Shown: positions 40,641-52,925 of the stretch, piece after piece | How positions within the stretch are numbered: the first letter of the stretch is position 1 | Layout: every line of letters starts with the position of its first letter | NCBI RefSeq assembly: GCF_901709675.1 | Contig: NC_051098.1 | Coordinates: 10,417,000-10,480,999, forward strand | Direction: 5' to 3' | DNA length: 64,000 nt | Source of the DNA: Syngnathus acus | Lineage: Eukaryota > Chordata > Actinopteri > Syngnathiformes > Syngnathidae | The notes under the pieces: model-generated | What the model saw: the letters and a program-made list of their open reading frames with translations, nothing else | What the model was told of the DNA's origin: nothing | Databases searched by the model: none | Translations under genes and position numbers: made by a program

Positions 40641-41930
40641 TTTACAATGTGAAGAAACCTATCCATAGTTATTTTCACTTCAGCTAAGTGTTCAACGTTC
40701 AGGTTTTAAGGCTTTGTTGTATGCTTCACATACACTCACCTTGCACTTCATTTGGCACGCCTGCACGATCTATTCTATGCTCTATGCACACATTATTTGT
40801 ACTAGTATTAGATTCACAATCAAGTGGGAAGATTTTATGCAACAGTGTTGGTTTAGTGCCTTGCGTGTGAGTACCTTGTCAATTATTTGGAAGTGGGCAA
40901 GCATCGCTCTATCAAATACTCCAAACTTCCACATTTTGGGCCACAGCAGGATTGGAATCTTTGACTGTCTGCTTCTCACAGAACGCCTGATGCTCAAATG
41001 TACATGCAGGGACGAGATAAAAATTGTTAGATTAAAAAGGAACCACGAATGAGATTTTGTTTGACCACATTTGTAATATTTGAAGACTACTTTGTTTTTC
41101 CTGTTTGTCTATTTACTTAAACCCAGAATGCAAATGTCACTCTGGGAGGGGATGATAGCTGGCTATGAACTAATATTAAAGCAATGCAGTCTAGTCGAAG
41201 AGATCAGCCTTTATGGTGAGATAAGATGCTAAGCTATTTTCAAATGTCATTTAATAGTCCAGTATTATTGTAGTTCACAGCACTTTAAAGATGAATTACA
41301 TCATAAAAACAGGCAATTGTGGCATTGTGGTCTTTACTGCACTAGATTAGAGACACCTCTGTGATGGAAGAATTTTAACACTGCAAATTGCAATCAGCAG
41401 TTAAACGTGTATTTGGCACTGTACAAAAAAACGAGCATTATTTTCTATGTGAAGACATTTTCGATTCTGGTCATTAGATTGTGCAACACCTAATATTGTG
41501 GTAGGTGAGTGTAGATGGAACAAGCAGTGCTATTCATTGCTGTACTGAATTGACAACGCAACATTCCCTGCTAATGTTTAAGCGTGTTGACTCATTTTTA
41601 AACTGATGAACATGGGCAGTGAACTGTGCTTGGTATTTACGTATTGTAAAAGACACTTTTTGAAACTATAGCTGTAAGTGTACTTTTATGTTCTTGACGT
41701 TTGGCTTTGTGTATTTCCAAATCAATGTGCATTGTTGTTTTTAGTCACAGTACATTTTGAAAATGACAAATGTGGAGCTAATGCTTTTAGACATATTAAA
41801 ACTATGGGTGAGCACATCTTTTTGGCTTAAGATCAAAATGCTTTGTAAAAAAATATTTATTACTGTATCAAATTTGCGCTTGTCTAAAGAAATGCTTTAA
41901 CCATAATAAACTGGCTTCATTTCAACTAAA
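40641..41930 (+). other. bcl7b: bcl7b 3'UTR
   Basis: This AT-rich stretch has no credible frame and ends near AATAAA at about 41903-41908, just upstream of the baz1b promoter. The end is inferred from the signal. Confidence 0.55.
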
Positions 41931-42089
41931 CTTGAATTTGTTTTTAAACATATGATGAAAGAACAACTTACATGTGATGGCACCGGCTCTCCTATTACTT
42001 TATGAAACAACTTGATTATAAACCAAAGTACAGTTACAGTTAATTCAGCCACTAAACGTAAAGTCTGAAATGCAATGTTGGGTTGGCCT

Positions 42090-42500
42090 TGATGCTTCGA
42101 TTGCAGCCAATGGGACGTCATTTCCGGCCACTTTTAAGAGAGCGCCTCGCAAAAAGAGCCAATGGCTGCCAAGGAAGGGCGGGGCTCGGTTGCTACGCCG
42201 CTTGCTGCCGGGGAAACGACCCGGGAGAGTTGAGGGTGCGCGAAATTGTGCCGGTGTTCGAGAAACTCCCGCCATTTCGACAAGGAATTAACCTCTTCGA
42301 GACATTCTTTTCAAGCACTACCAGCATTGTTTTACTTTCGTAAAGCGAAGACGGATTAGTAGGAAAGTCGAAGAAACATCGAGACCTCCGCTTGTACAGC
42401 TGAGTTGATAAGCGAATTGCTCTTCGCGCCAGACCGCCTGCTGGACTGTGGAGCTGTTGCCGCGAATTTGACTTGGGGACCGGATTGCATCCTGACAGGT
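42090..42500 (+). promoter_or_regulatory. baz1b: baz1b CpG-rich promoter
   Basis: Two CCAAT boxes (42107-42111 and 42159-42163), a CRE-like GACGTCA (42114-42120), an ETS-type TTCCGG (42121-42126) and a GC box GGGCGGGGC (42177-42185) sit in a CpG-rich block beginning ~750 bp before the baz1b ATG. That is the usual layout of a housekeeping promoter. The transcription start probably lies near 42,200-42,400, and the rest up to 42837 would be 5'UTR. Confidence 0.7.
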
Positions 42501-42587
42501 CAACCGGGAAAATAAAAGTTCGCCAAATATCTCGACACGAGTTTCAAAAAATAACTTTGTCGATTTGGAACCGGACTTGCAACAGCT

Positions 42588-42812
42588 ATGGCGTCCCCGC
42601 TCAAGCAGAGAAGAGACATTCGATGAAGAGGCGAGGAAGAAGGCACACTGTTTTGTTTTGCAACGCGATAGCAATCCGGGCTGCTAACTAGCCCGTTAGC
42701 TGCTACACGTTGAGTTGTAGGCCTACCGGTAAAAGCGTGATACATGCTATCAGCCACCGGGATACAAGTTAAGGTCGTATTATTTTACACTGGTATTAAA
42801 GTGATTATTTGA
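42588..42812 (+). promoter_or_regulatory. Two upstream ORFs in the presumed baz1b leader
   Basis: If the leader is unspliced, it contains ATG 42588-42590 (G at -3 and G at +4, 12 codons, stop 42624-42626) and ATG 42744-42746 (22 codons, stop 42810-42812). Both end before the main ATG at 42838. Such uORFs can reduce initiation at the main start. Their presence is seen; any effect is inferred. Confidence 0.5.
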
Positions 42813-42837
42813 TTGCGCGACCGCCATTTGATTTATA

Positions 42838-45800
42838 ATGGCACCGCTTTTGGGTCGGAAGCCTTACCCATTAGCTAAGCCGCTAGCCGAGCCGCTAGGC
42901 CCGGGAGAGGAGGTCTACATCATCGAGCACACCAAGGAGGCCTTCAGGAACAAAGAGTATCCTCCAAATGTGATGCGGTTAATCGTGTCGACTGTCGCCG
43001 TACATCAGTAGCTATTTGAGCATTTTGTCTTTTAATGACGGCATTACAACACACATACCCTTGTACAAATTCGCTCAGCTGTTGATATTGTTAATTTGTT
43101 ATGATCTGACATTTTCAGTGGTTTTAGCTGTTCTCGTTGACAAGAGTGTTAGCCTAACATTTGCTAAAAACAAAAATTTCCCGACCCTTAGAACCTACTA
43201 GATCTACCTGTTATGTTTAGTCACTTTATTGGATATGTTCCGCAAGCGTTCCGTTTACTTTTAGTTTCGGCGAATCGGCTGTCAACCATCATCGCCAGCC
43301 GGGCATGCTAGTCCCAATGCTAATGGTAGTGTTATGTCACAATAGCACGTTCACATATGTTAACGCGAAGGCTCAGTGTGATATGGCAACCATAAGTTCC
43401 AAAGAGAGATGTGTGAAAGACTTATTGAGGTACAGTTTATTTCCCATTTTAGTAGAAAAATGTTTACACCAAGTCTCCAGTGATAGTCAACACAGTAGGA
43501 CAAGCTGCAGATGAGTTTTCACGCAGTAAAACCATCAGATACTTTGTCAAGTCAATGTGTGTCTTATGCACATTTATTTTTCAGGCTATAGACTTATTGT
43601 TTCATCCGTCAAACTGAATTCCACATCCAAGTGCTTAACAAGTTAATTTTCTCCTTCATATTTATGACTAATATGATTTGTGACTACACGAATCCTAGAT
43701 AGGTCATGTATGCTGAAGTTGTCCTTGACAAAATGTTAATAGTGAGTATGAGGCCCGCTTGCAGAGGTATGAAGAACGCATCTGGACGTGCAAGAGTACA
43801 GGAAGCATTCAGCTGACACATAAAGAAGCATGGGAGGAGGAACAAGAAGTTACAGAATTGTAAGTATTGATTGACAAGTTTTTTTTTTTTTTTGTATTCC
43901 GAGTGGTAGTGGTGTGCCAGATAGTTAGAGCAGATGTCACAATAAGACTAAAGTTTAATTGACTAGGGTGCAATTGTATCCACAATTTCCAGTATCTCTA
44001 ATTTTAAATTCAGTGTTGTGACATATTTTAGAAGTGTGAAGACAAAGCCATACTCTCAGACCAGTGACGGTCATGAGGCTTAAAGCGGTTCTGTGATTGG
44101 ATCAAGCTGGTGCTCCGCCTCTCTTTCTATTTTGGAGGATGTGCGTGCGATTGAGTCATTCTAACCGCTCTGGTCTTAGAAAAGCTCGCTTATTAGAATC
44201 AGTGAAATCGAAACGTAAGGAACAATTAACAGTTTAAGAGAATCGAATGGAGCGAGTAGAAAGACATGAGGGGAAATGATACATTGTTCCAGATCAGGAG
44301 CTGGATTTAAAATAACACCAAGTGATATTCTTTCTCTTTCGTTTAATTAAACTAGAACTGAGGGTCAACAAACATAAATCGGATGAGGCAGTTGCAAGCT
44401 TAGACACTATGTGCTACACAATTACATAACTCCTCACCAACGAAGGATCTTATTGTGTTTGCGTAAACACTACATGGGTGTTCTCTGATATTGCACACTG
44501 ATAAAATGGGTGGTCTTGGGTCACCGTGTACTAATAGTCGAATATAATGCATATACTTTTTTGTTTTGTTATTTCTAACCACAAAATGGGCTAACTGTTC
44601 TATCTGCGCAGGCTTCAAGAGGAATATCCTCACTGGTTTGAGAAGCCCATCCTGGAGATGGTCCACCACAACACAGTGTCTTTAGACAAACTGGTTGAAA
44701 TGGCCTGGTTAGAAATCCTCACAAAGTATGCTGTTGGCGAAGAGTGTGACTTCACGGTCAGTTTAATTTGCAGTTATTTCTTGTATGTTTTGAAAGATAG
44801 TACTTCTTAAGCACTATTTTATTTATTTATTTGTTCATTTATTTATTGACCTAGTTAGCAGAATCCCATTTTGATGCTTGTTATATTTTTGAACATGTTT
44901 TATTTAAGGTGAGCCAAGACAAAAGTCTACGAGCGAAGGTGGCAAAGATCCATCCCCTCGAGCACCCTGAGGGTGAAGCTGCAGAGAAGAAGCTTGAAGG
45001 TGCCTGTGATTCTCCATCCAGTGACAAAGAGAATGCCAGTCAAGAGAACCAGAGGAAGGAACCTGCCCACAGAGAGGAGGAGAGCAGGAGAGAGAGTCTC
45101 AGTAAGTTTAAACACTAAGAGCTGAATGCATTGAAAATGTTTTTACAGATGGCTTTTTTTTTTTTTTTTAAGGATTGTTTTGGAAATGTGAATGACACAA
45201 GCGAAATGTTTTGTAATACATCTTCAAGGTGCCCTTGAGCAAGCCATCAACCCCTTCCGTTTACAGCTAATGGGACAGCACACGTTTGAGCCCCCATTGT
45301 GGCTGTCCTTGCATGCCTGTTTGTGTGTTTGCAGTGTTTCTAAAAAAAACACACAATCCTGATCTGTTTAAATAATAAATGTGCACAGCCAAACATCGCA
45401 ATGCATCTTTTGCTAGTGGTTTTGCTTCATTACTGAACCGTTTTCTTCTTTTCCAGGTGATAGGGCACGGCGGTCACCAAGAAAACTTCCCACTGCCATG
45501 AAGGAAGAAAAGAAGAGGTGGGCGCTTCCCAAGTTTCTTCCTCATAAGTATGACGTCAAGCTCGTCTGTGAGGACAAGGTATGTTGTTGTTTCTTGGTTT
45601 GTTTTTATGTCAACAAAGACAATGCTTCGTGTGTTCTTTGAAATGTTTTGTTGCATACGTAAACACTAAAAGAAGACAAATCTTTCTGACCTGTGCCACA
45701 GGTAATCAGTGCTGTGCCAGCAGACAGTCTTTTCAGAACGGAACGCCCGCCGACCAAAGAGATCATCCGTTACTTCATCAGACACTATGCGCAGAGGCTG

Positions 45801-46162
45801 GGCATGGGGGAGAGTGCACCCTGGGTGGTTGAAGATGAATTAGTGAAAAAGTTTAATCTGCCTAGTAAATTCAGCGACTTTCTTCTCGACCCACACAAGG
45901 TACGGACAGCACTGGTAATTTCTTCTTTATTATGTTGTGACTGATATCATCTCACATTTTTGTTTGACTCAAGTTTTTAGCTGGGAATCCCTCTACCAAG
46001 CGTAAGAGCTTGACTTCTCCTGAAGGTAAACCTAGAAAGAAGTCGAAGACACCTGGTACACCAGGAGAGCACATAGGAAATGAAAAGGGGGAGAAGAAAG
46101 GAAAAAGCAAGAAAGATGTTCTCGGGAAGCCCCTTAGTCCTACCATCTGGGGTCATGTGCAG
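42838..46162 (+). other. baz1b: baz1b exons 1-7: WAC domain and linker
   Basis: Exons: 1, 42838-42956; 2, 43743-43859; 3, 44612-44756; 4, 44909-45101; 5, 45457-45578; 6, 45702-45899; 7, 45974-46162. They encode residues 1-361. Exons 1-3 carry the WAC signature, for example RIWTCKSTGSIQLTHKEAWE and LVEMAWLEILTKYAVGEECD. Exon 6 contains APWVVEDELVKKFNLPSKFS, strongly conserved in WSTF. Exon 1 is separated from exon 2 by a U12-type intron; the other introns are GT-AG. Confidence 0.92.
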
Positions 46163-49100
46163 GTAGGTTTTATTGCATGCAAACGTTGACACGGTCTGAT
46201 CAGATATTTCCTCTTTAAAGCGCTCATGTGCTTGTGTCTTCTCTGCTTTTCCCCTAACATAGAAAATAAAAATGAATGGTTCACCATTAAAAGTAAAGAA
46301 CTCTGGAACCACCAAGAAAGAAGAAGGTAAAAGCTCAGGTCCCTCGAGTCTGAAAACTGTGAAAAAATCCGGAAAGAAACCTGGAAAGACCGGTGATAAG
46401 AATATTCTTAAAGCTTCTAGAAAAGATGCAAAGGCAAGTCCCAAGACACCTAAGATGAAGCAGATGACCCTGCTGCATCTCGCTAAGAGTCCCGCTGCCG
46501 GCAGCCCCAAAAAACGAGCTCGCAGCAGTTCCACAGGCACTCCCAAACTAGGGAAACCATTACATCCAATGGCTCTCCACCTTCTTCGTTACTATAAGGA
46601 GAACAAGGACAAAGAGGACAAAAAGAGTGTTCTGTCTGCCCTCATCTCAAAGGCTGCTAAGGCCTTGTCACCAGATGACCGTGGCAGACTACCCGATGAG
46701 CTGAAAGAGCTGGTTGAAAAACGCTGGGAGAGACTGGAGCAAAAGAAACGCTGGGCAGCCATGAGCGAAGAGGAAAAGCAAGAAGAAATGAAGAAGCGGC
46801 GGAATGATCTCAAAGAGAAACTTCGGGAAAAAGCCAAGGAACGTCGCGAGAGGGAAATGCTACTCCGCCTCGAACAGTCCCGTCGATACGAGGACCAGGA
46901 AATCAAAGATGGCAAGACGTTGCCGACCTTTAAGCTAGTCGACATGCCCGAGGGGCTGCCAAACACCCTGTTTGGGGATGTGGCTATGGTTGTGGAGTTC
47001 CTTCACTGCTATGCAGGCCTACTTATGCCAGATGACAAGTATCCCATCACATCTACGGCTCTGATGGAATCGTTGGCCGGCGTACGCTCTGGTTTCCACT
47101 ACCTGAACCGCGTGCTGGTGGTGCTGCTTCAGACGCTGCTGCAAGACGAGCTCGCAGAGGGCTACAGCGAGCTCGATATCCCTTTATCGGAGATCCCCCT
47201 TACCTTGCACTCTGTATCGGAGCTGGCGAGGTTGTGCTTGCGTCCTTTTGATGCTCAAGGTGAGGAGAGCGCTCATGGGTCCGTGGACATGGCCATGAGC
47301 GGCTTTGATGATGTGGTGACGAGCGAGTTTCTGGAAAAGCTCGAAACTGTCGAGGTGTTTGAGCTTGAGCCAGAAGAAAAAGTCAGCTTGCTGGTAGCCC
47401 TGTGCCACCGCATTCTCATGACGTACTCGGTGGAAGACCACGTGGATGGCATGCAGCAACGCACCGCTGAACTGTGGAAGGAGCGCGTGGCAATGCTGAA
47501 AGAGGTCAATCGCAAGAAGGCTGAGAAGAAAAAGCAGAAAGAGGTTGAGGGCAAAGGTAAATTGCGATGATATAAGAACCAAAGTGTGAATTGAAAATGC
47601 AATTGATGATTATAAAAAGGCATTTCATTAAAACAATGGCATCACTTATTAAACATGATTTTTTTTACAGCACAAGATGAGAAGAAAAAAAAGGAGGATC
47701 CAAAGAAGGAGCTCAAAAACGAGGTAAAAATAGAGTTGGTGGACATGATCAGCTCCGTCAAGAGCAGGCAGCTCATGAGCATGCAGGCCAAGAGAGAAAG
47801 AGAGGAGATGGACAAACAAAACAAAGGTGAGCCCTGCTTTCCTTGATACTTACTCATCAGTCAAGTAGGCAAGTGCAATTGGGTTCGCAGACTCATTTGT
47901 TTCTAAATTGTCATCCCCAAGAACGCATGGAAGTGGCAGCCGAAGAAGAGCGACAACGCAAACAAAGAGCGGCCATGGAAAAGAATTTTCAAGAGGGTAT
48001 AACAAAGGCCAAACTGGTCCTACGTAGAACTCCACTGGGCACCGACAGAAATCATAACAGGTCAGTGGAATTATTTTAACCACTAAATATTGGCAAAAAT
48101 GACCAAATCGACTGTAATATTAATACATGTCCATTTGTCCAGATATTGGTTTTTCTCCGATGTTGTTCCTGGACTCTACATTGAGAAAGGCTGGGTGCAT
48201 GACGGCATAGACTATAGCTTCACACCTCTTGAGGAAAAAAGCGAGCCTGATGTGGATGACGAGGACGACGGTGAGGCTGCTGTGACATTAGGAAGAACAT
48301 ATTTCTGTCGCCATAAGCATGCCAAACTTATCAAAATGCCTTTTGTAGAGGCTGATGACAATGGAAGTGTGGATGGTGCTAATAATGAAGGAGCCCAACT
48401 AGGGGCAGCAACGGACGTCTGTATAGAAACTACAACTCCTAAGCAGGGACAGAATCTCTGGTTAGTCTTTTACATTCAACTCTATCTTGGCCTTTTGGTT
48501 TCGGAATTTGTGCGCCTATCTGATTTCTAATCTAATATTGCCAGGTTCATCTGTGACAGTCCTGCCGAACTGGAAGAATTGATGGACAGTCTACATCCTC
48601 ACGGAGTTAGAGAGAGTGAACTGAAGGCAAAGATAGAAAGCAGGTGAATAGTCGTGTATTTTATTTCTCTTGTCAATCTATTTCTATCTACCTTGTAGGT
48701 AAGTAACTATGTTATTATTGCCCTTGAACAGTTACCAGGACATCATACACTCCATCAACTTGACCCGAAAGGACAAAGTGGGTCTTGGGGTCCCTGACGA
48801 GGACGCAGAGCTACTGAAATATTTACGCGGTGATATTCAGGAGATAGCCTCACGCCTCCTGAAGGGTGGCTTGGGTTACTTTGATGATGACGTAGACATG
48901 GAAGATCAGGTGAGCAGGTTTTTATTGTGTATGGTAACCTGCAATTACTAAGGTCTGACATAACATGATACTGTTTTCCAATTTTTGCGGAACCCTCTGT
49001 ATTCAAACGTTCGTGGAGACTTTGTGGTCATCAAATTTTGCATAAATGACCTGATACTGATTGTCTGTTGCATTATCTGCATACAGCTGGAAAAAATGGA

Positions 49101-51509
49101 CAACTTGAAAGAATTAGGAGAGTCCATCATCACCATTCAGGCATGTGTGATCAAGAAGTTCTTGCAAGGATTCATGGCCCCCAAGCAGAAAATGAAGAAA
49201 AAGCAAGGAGGGGAAGAAAGCAAAGCCGAAGAGGTGGATGAGGAAAAGAAACTGGCGGAGGAGGCCAAGGTAAGAGAATAGGTCAAAATAGTGAAAGAAA
49301 AAAACATTGAATTGGCATCGGAACGCCCCCCCCTTAGCCAATTGAATCTGGCTTCAGATGTCAAGTGTTGCCACATTAAACAACCGTTGCCTACTTCTAT
49401 TTGTTGTTGTGCCGCCTAGCCTTATTTAATAACCAGGTGCGGTCTAACTATTGTTTATTTCAAATATTTCCCCCTTAGGTGGCAACAGCATTAGAGAAGT
49501 GGAGGACGTCTATCCGGGAGGCCCAAACCTTCTCCCGCATGCATGTGCTGCTTGGAATGTTGGACGCCTGCATCAAGTGGGACATGTCTGCCGAGAATGC
49601 CCGTTGCAAAGTTTGTCGGAAAAAGGGTAAAATGATCAATTGGTCTCGCATAATTGTTTGCTTTAGCATAGCTTAGTGTACTGTGAGAGAATGACTTAAG
49701 TAGTCTTTGTTTGAAAGAGTGAAACTTTGAATCCTTCCCAGGTGATGATGAGAAACTTATCCTGTGTGACGAATGCAACAAGGCCTTCCATCTTTTCTGC
49801 CTGAGGCCAGTGCTGCACCGCATTCCTGAAGGCGAGTGGCTGTGCACGGCCTGTCAGCCCACATTGGCCAGACGGGGCACGCGCTCAAGGTAAGTGTGAC
49901 TATTTTGCATTTTGCTTCAAATTTCAACCGTGAAATTGTCAGCAATAGAGTTGTCCTCTACAGGAACTACAAACAAGACAGCGATGAAGAAGATGAGGAG
50001 TCTGAAGAGGAAGACTCTGACGAGGAGGAAGATGATGAGGAAGAGTGTGAATACAAGGCCATGGGCCACAGCTGTGAGTATCAGAACACTTAATCTAGAC
50101 GTGGTCACAAAGTGGGTGTAGAATAAAATGGACTTGCTATTTTTTCTGTATTGCATTGGAAGTGAAACTGCACTCAACTTAAAAAAAAAAAAAAAAAAAA
50201 AGAGTCTTATTTCTGCTTGACAGTGAGACCAAGAAAGAAGAGGAAGCAAAATTCAGCCGTGCAGAAAAGTAAACCCAAAAAGAAGTCGTCCTCTACTAGT
50301 CAGAGCAGCAAGCAGAGGACTGGCCCCAGCAACCCTGCAGACATCGATGAACTGGTGAGAAAGCGATCCGGTCCTTGTTCTCTCTCTCGGCAATTGTTAA
50401 TCGGCAATTCAAAATTCCGAACACTGTCAAAATATTCACTTGTTCATATTACATGTTTATGTGCCATTCCTGAAGGTTCGCCAGAGCTCTCAGTCAGGTG
50501 TGCGCAGACAAGCACTGGAGCTGGAGAAATGTGAGGAAATCCTTAAAAAACTGACCAAGTTTCGATACAGCTGGCCCTTCAGGTGAGTTACTGATGTGAA
50601 TGGTGTTTCAGTCATTTGACCTTTTTTCCCACAGTTCTTAAGCAGTCTACATTACTTTTGGAATGAAGATGTTCCAAAAAGTTGATCAACAACGTTTTAA
50701 ACAATTAATTAGGCTGGATTTATGCTGCATAGTTAAAGTGATACAATTAACCCCCCAAAGAGGCCATGGAATCTACGTATAATATGCAATAATAGTAATT
50801 TCATACTCCTGACTGTTTGACCTTGGGTGCTCTTACTCCACTCAGGGACCCAGTGTCCACAGAAGAAGCCGAGGACTATCTGGACATCATTTCGCAGCCT
50901 ATGGATTTTCAGACCATACAGAAAAAGTTCAGCCAAGGCTCCTATCGCCACGGCCAAGACTTCATGGAGGACATGAAGCTGGTCTTCTCCAATGCAGAGG
51001 AGTACAATGAGCAGGGCAGCACCGTGCTCTCCTGCATGACCAAGACGGAGACGGCCTTTACGGAGCTGCTCCAGAAGATGCTACCCGGCCTCAGCTACCT
51101 CCGACGACGCACACGCAAGCGCGTCAGTCAAGCTCCCGTATCGTCAGAGGAGGATGAAGAAGAAGAAGAAGAAGAGGAGGAAGAAGAAGAAGAAGAAGAG
51201 GAAGAGGATCGGGCACTTCCGCAGAAAAGAATTCAGAATGGCAAGTCAGGCGCAAAGAAAAGCAGAAACACCCGAGCAGCTGCACAGGATGAGGAGAGTG
51301 AGGATGAAGAAGAGGACAGCGGAAAGAGGAGAAGTAAGAGGACCGCTTCCAAAGCAGCCAGGAAGGATTACAGGGAGCAGGATTGCAACGGTGAGCGGAA
51401 CGCTCGCAGAACTCGGCAGCAGCGGGGCCGGCTGGAGGTCGACGAGGAAAGCAGCGATGACGAGGTGCCGAGTCGACAGCGACATTCCAAGAGACAGAAG
51501 CGCTCATGA
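42838..51509 (+). CDS. baz1b: Bromodomain adjacent to zinc finger 1B (Baz1b/WSTF), complete, 20 exons
   Basis: Baz1b (Williams syndrome transcription factor) pairs with the ISWI ATPase SMARCA5 in the WICH remodeller. It also acts through an N-terminal WAC-region tyrosine kinase activity on H2AX Tyr142 in mammals. Twenty exons join in frame to 1,585 codons (human 1,483). Domains: WAC (about 20-127), Lys-rich linker, DDT (about 590-655), BAZ/WHIM motifs, PHD finger (about 1193-1239) and C-terminal bromodomain (about 1345-1450). The N-terminus MAPLLGRKPYPLAKPL fixes the start. The extra length lies in charged linkers and the acidic C-terminal tail. Intron 1 has U12-type borders. It lies 2.2 kb downstream of bcl7b, same strand, as expected from Williams-Beuren synteny. 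Exon blocks follow. Confidence 0.95.
42957..43742 (+). other. baz1b: U12-type GT-AG intron of baz1b (intron 1)
   Basis: The intron begins GTATCCTCC (42957-42965) and ends with TCCTTGAC (43722-43729) followed 13 nt later by AG (43741-43742). Donor and branch site both match the minor-spliceosome consensus. The predicted branch A is at 43728, in the preferred 10-16 nt window. Splicing here gives FRNKDEYEARLQRY, parallel to human FRTREEYEARLERY. Confidence 0.88.
46263..47556 (+). other. baz1b: baz1b exon 8: large exon with DDT domain
   Basis: This 1,294-nt exon encodes residues 362-793. It begins with a basic Lys/Ser/Pro linker, then a long charged helix (KKRWAAMSEEEKQEEMKKRR and following). 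The DDT domain follows, with GLPNTLFGDVAMVVEFLHCY and YLNRVLVVLLQTLLQDE. It ends in the MTYSVEDH...ELWKERVAML segment. The DDT domain is the part of BAZ proteins that contacts the ISWI ATPase. Confidence 0.95.
47671..49269 (+). other. baz1b: baz1b exons 9-14: BAZ/WHIM region
   Basis: Exons: 9, 47671-47826; 10, 47922-48060; 11, 48143-48460; 12, 48545-48643; 13, 48732-48909; 14, 49087-49269. The block carries RRTPLGTDRNHNRYWFF and VPGLYIEKGWVHD, the WHIM-type motif of ISWI partners, then ETTTPKQGQNLW and IKKFLQGFMAPKQK. All borders are GT-AG and phases agree. Exon 11 holds an acidic insert (EPDVDDEDDGEAA) whose sequence differs from human. Confidence 0.92.
49479..51509 (+). other. baz1b: baz1b exons 15-20: PHD finger and bromodomain
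   Basis: Exons: 15, 49479-49626; 16, 49742-49889; 17, 49964-50073; 18, 50224-50354; 19, 50476-50582; 20, 50846-51509. The PHD finger spans exons 15-16 (CKVCRKKG, LILCDECNKAFHLFCLRP, GEWLCTACQP), with its Cys4-His-Cys3 zinc ligands all present. The bromodomain spans exons 19-20 (FRYSWPFRDPVS, QPMDFQTIQKKF, VFSNAEEYNEQGS), keeping the Asn expected to bind acetyl-lysine. Past it is a long Glu-rich then Arg/Lys-rich tail ending SKRQKRS, longer than in human. Confidence 0.94.
51151..51212 (+). repeat. Coding GAA/GAG tract (poly-Glu) in baz1b exon 20
   Basis: An imperfect GAA/GAG/GAT run encodes an almost pure stretch of about 19 Glu with a few Asp, after the bromodomain. It keeps the frame. Human WSTF also has Glu-rich runs nearby, but this one is probably length-variable between individuals. 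Confidence 0.85.
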
Positions 51510-52870
51510 AGCCCAGGGTGCGTTTGGCTTCTTCTTTTTGAGTTTTTATTTCTTGTCCAAGTGATCAGACTCCTTTCCATCAGCCAGCAGGGAATCAAAC
51601 TTCACAATGACTCTTTGTCTTCTTGAATTTCTGTTCATAATTTTCAAAAAGGATTTATATTTGTAATTTGTATTATTGGTGGGGTTTTTTTTTTCCCTCA
51701 TTGAAAAATTAGACATAGACAAGCAGCACATGGAGCCTTGTCACTTTCTTAGGGCTTTTAAAAATGTCCCGATGTCAGTTGTGCAGCGATTTTCATTCTT
51801 TGAGTGGGGTACCTACTTGGTGTACGTGTGGCTACAAACCCCTTATGCACACCATGAACACTTTAAATATTGTACAATGACATACTTAATATCTCTGCGG
51901 GAGGCCTCAGTCAAATGCAAATTTTGTACAATACATTTGTTTTCTTAATTTCTCAAATCCTTTGGTCACATGCTGCGTTCTACTTTACTGCCCAAATGTG
52001 ACTTTGGAACCAGCAGGCTGACCAAGCAAGCGTCATCATTTGGATTTTTTGTTCTGTCGTGGCCTGCCACTTTAAACAAAGCGGTACCTCAAGGTTCTGT
52101 GAAGTGCACTACTTTGTGTAAAATGTACCAAACAAGCCAGCAACTGCAGGACCACTTTGATAAAAATGTGCATAAACATTTGTAAAACAACAAATATGGG
52201 TATTTTTGAAGAGTTAATATTTTTTGCACATTTCATTTGGGGTTTGTAAGGCAAATCTACGTTAATGTTAAATCAGGATTCTGCATTAATGTTAAATCAG
52301 GATTCTTCTATTTGTGCAGAGAACATGTTTGGTATTTTTTTTCGAACTGTTTCCTGGCAAAAGTGGCCGATTTTTTGTAAAGAACACCTCAGAACACCTC
52401 AGCAACCATTTATTACAATCAAAATGCAGCTCTTCGGTGGACGTGTTCAGTGAGCCACCAGGTGGCGCTTCTCTCCTATCTTCAGATTCAGTCACAGCTT
52501 TGCTCATGCCTATGTAGCCACTTTTTTTTTTTATACGGGGAATGTAAAATATCATTTACACTTCACTTGAATATTCTCCTGTGTAGGTTTTCTGTCACAT
52601 GATCAGCCTAGACGCTGCCCTATAGCCTTCCTGTGTTCATCCTGTGACGTAATTTCTTCGTAGTGTTTTTTTTCCCTCATGACTTAATGTTTGGGTGTTT
52701 CTGCTTTACTCCATTCTTACAACCAATGAGTGAAATTTGACTGCCCCCTCAAGTTGAGAGCTGACTCTTTTACACAGTTCTTTTTATATGTGTATTTATA
52801 GTTTAGGCAGATTTAAGTTGTAATTATGTGTAAAGGTTTTCCAATAAAGGCTATGAGCAAGACTGAAGTT
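51510..52870 (+). other. baz1b: baz1b 3'UTR
   Basis: This non-coding stretch ends just past AATAAA at 52843-52848. It includes a 24-bp-period duplication at 52262-52306 (unit core TTAATGTTAAATCAGGATTC). The end is inferred from the signal. Confidence 0.6.
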
Positions 52871-52925
52871 GTCCTTGTATTTGTCAATCAATGAAAATTT
52901 GAGTGATTTATCTTATAGTTTAGTT

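Noticed and set aside
45977-46546. 189-residue minus-strand frame
   Set aside because: Antisense shadow of baz1b exons 7-8, low-complexity Phe/Leu-rich complement of Lys/Glu codons.
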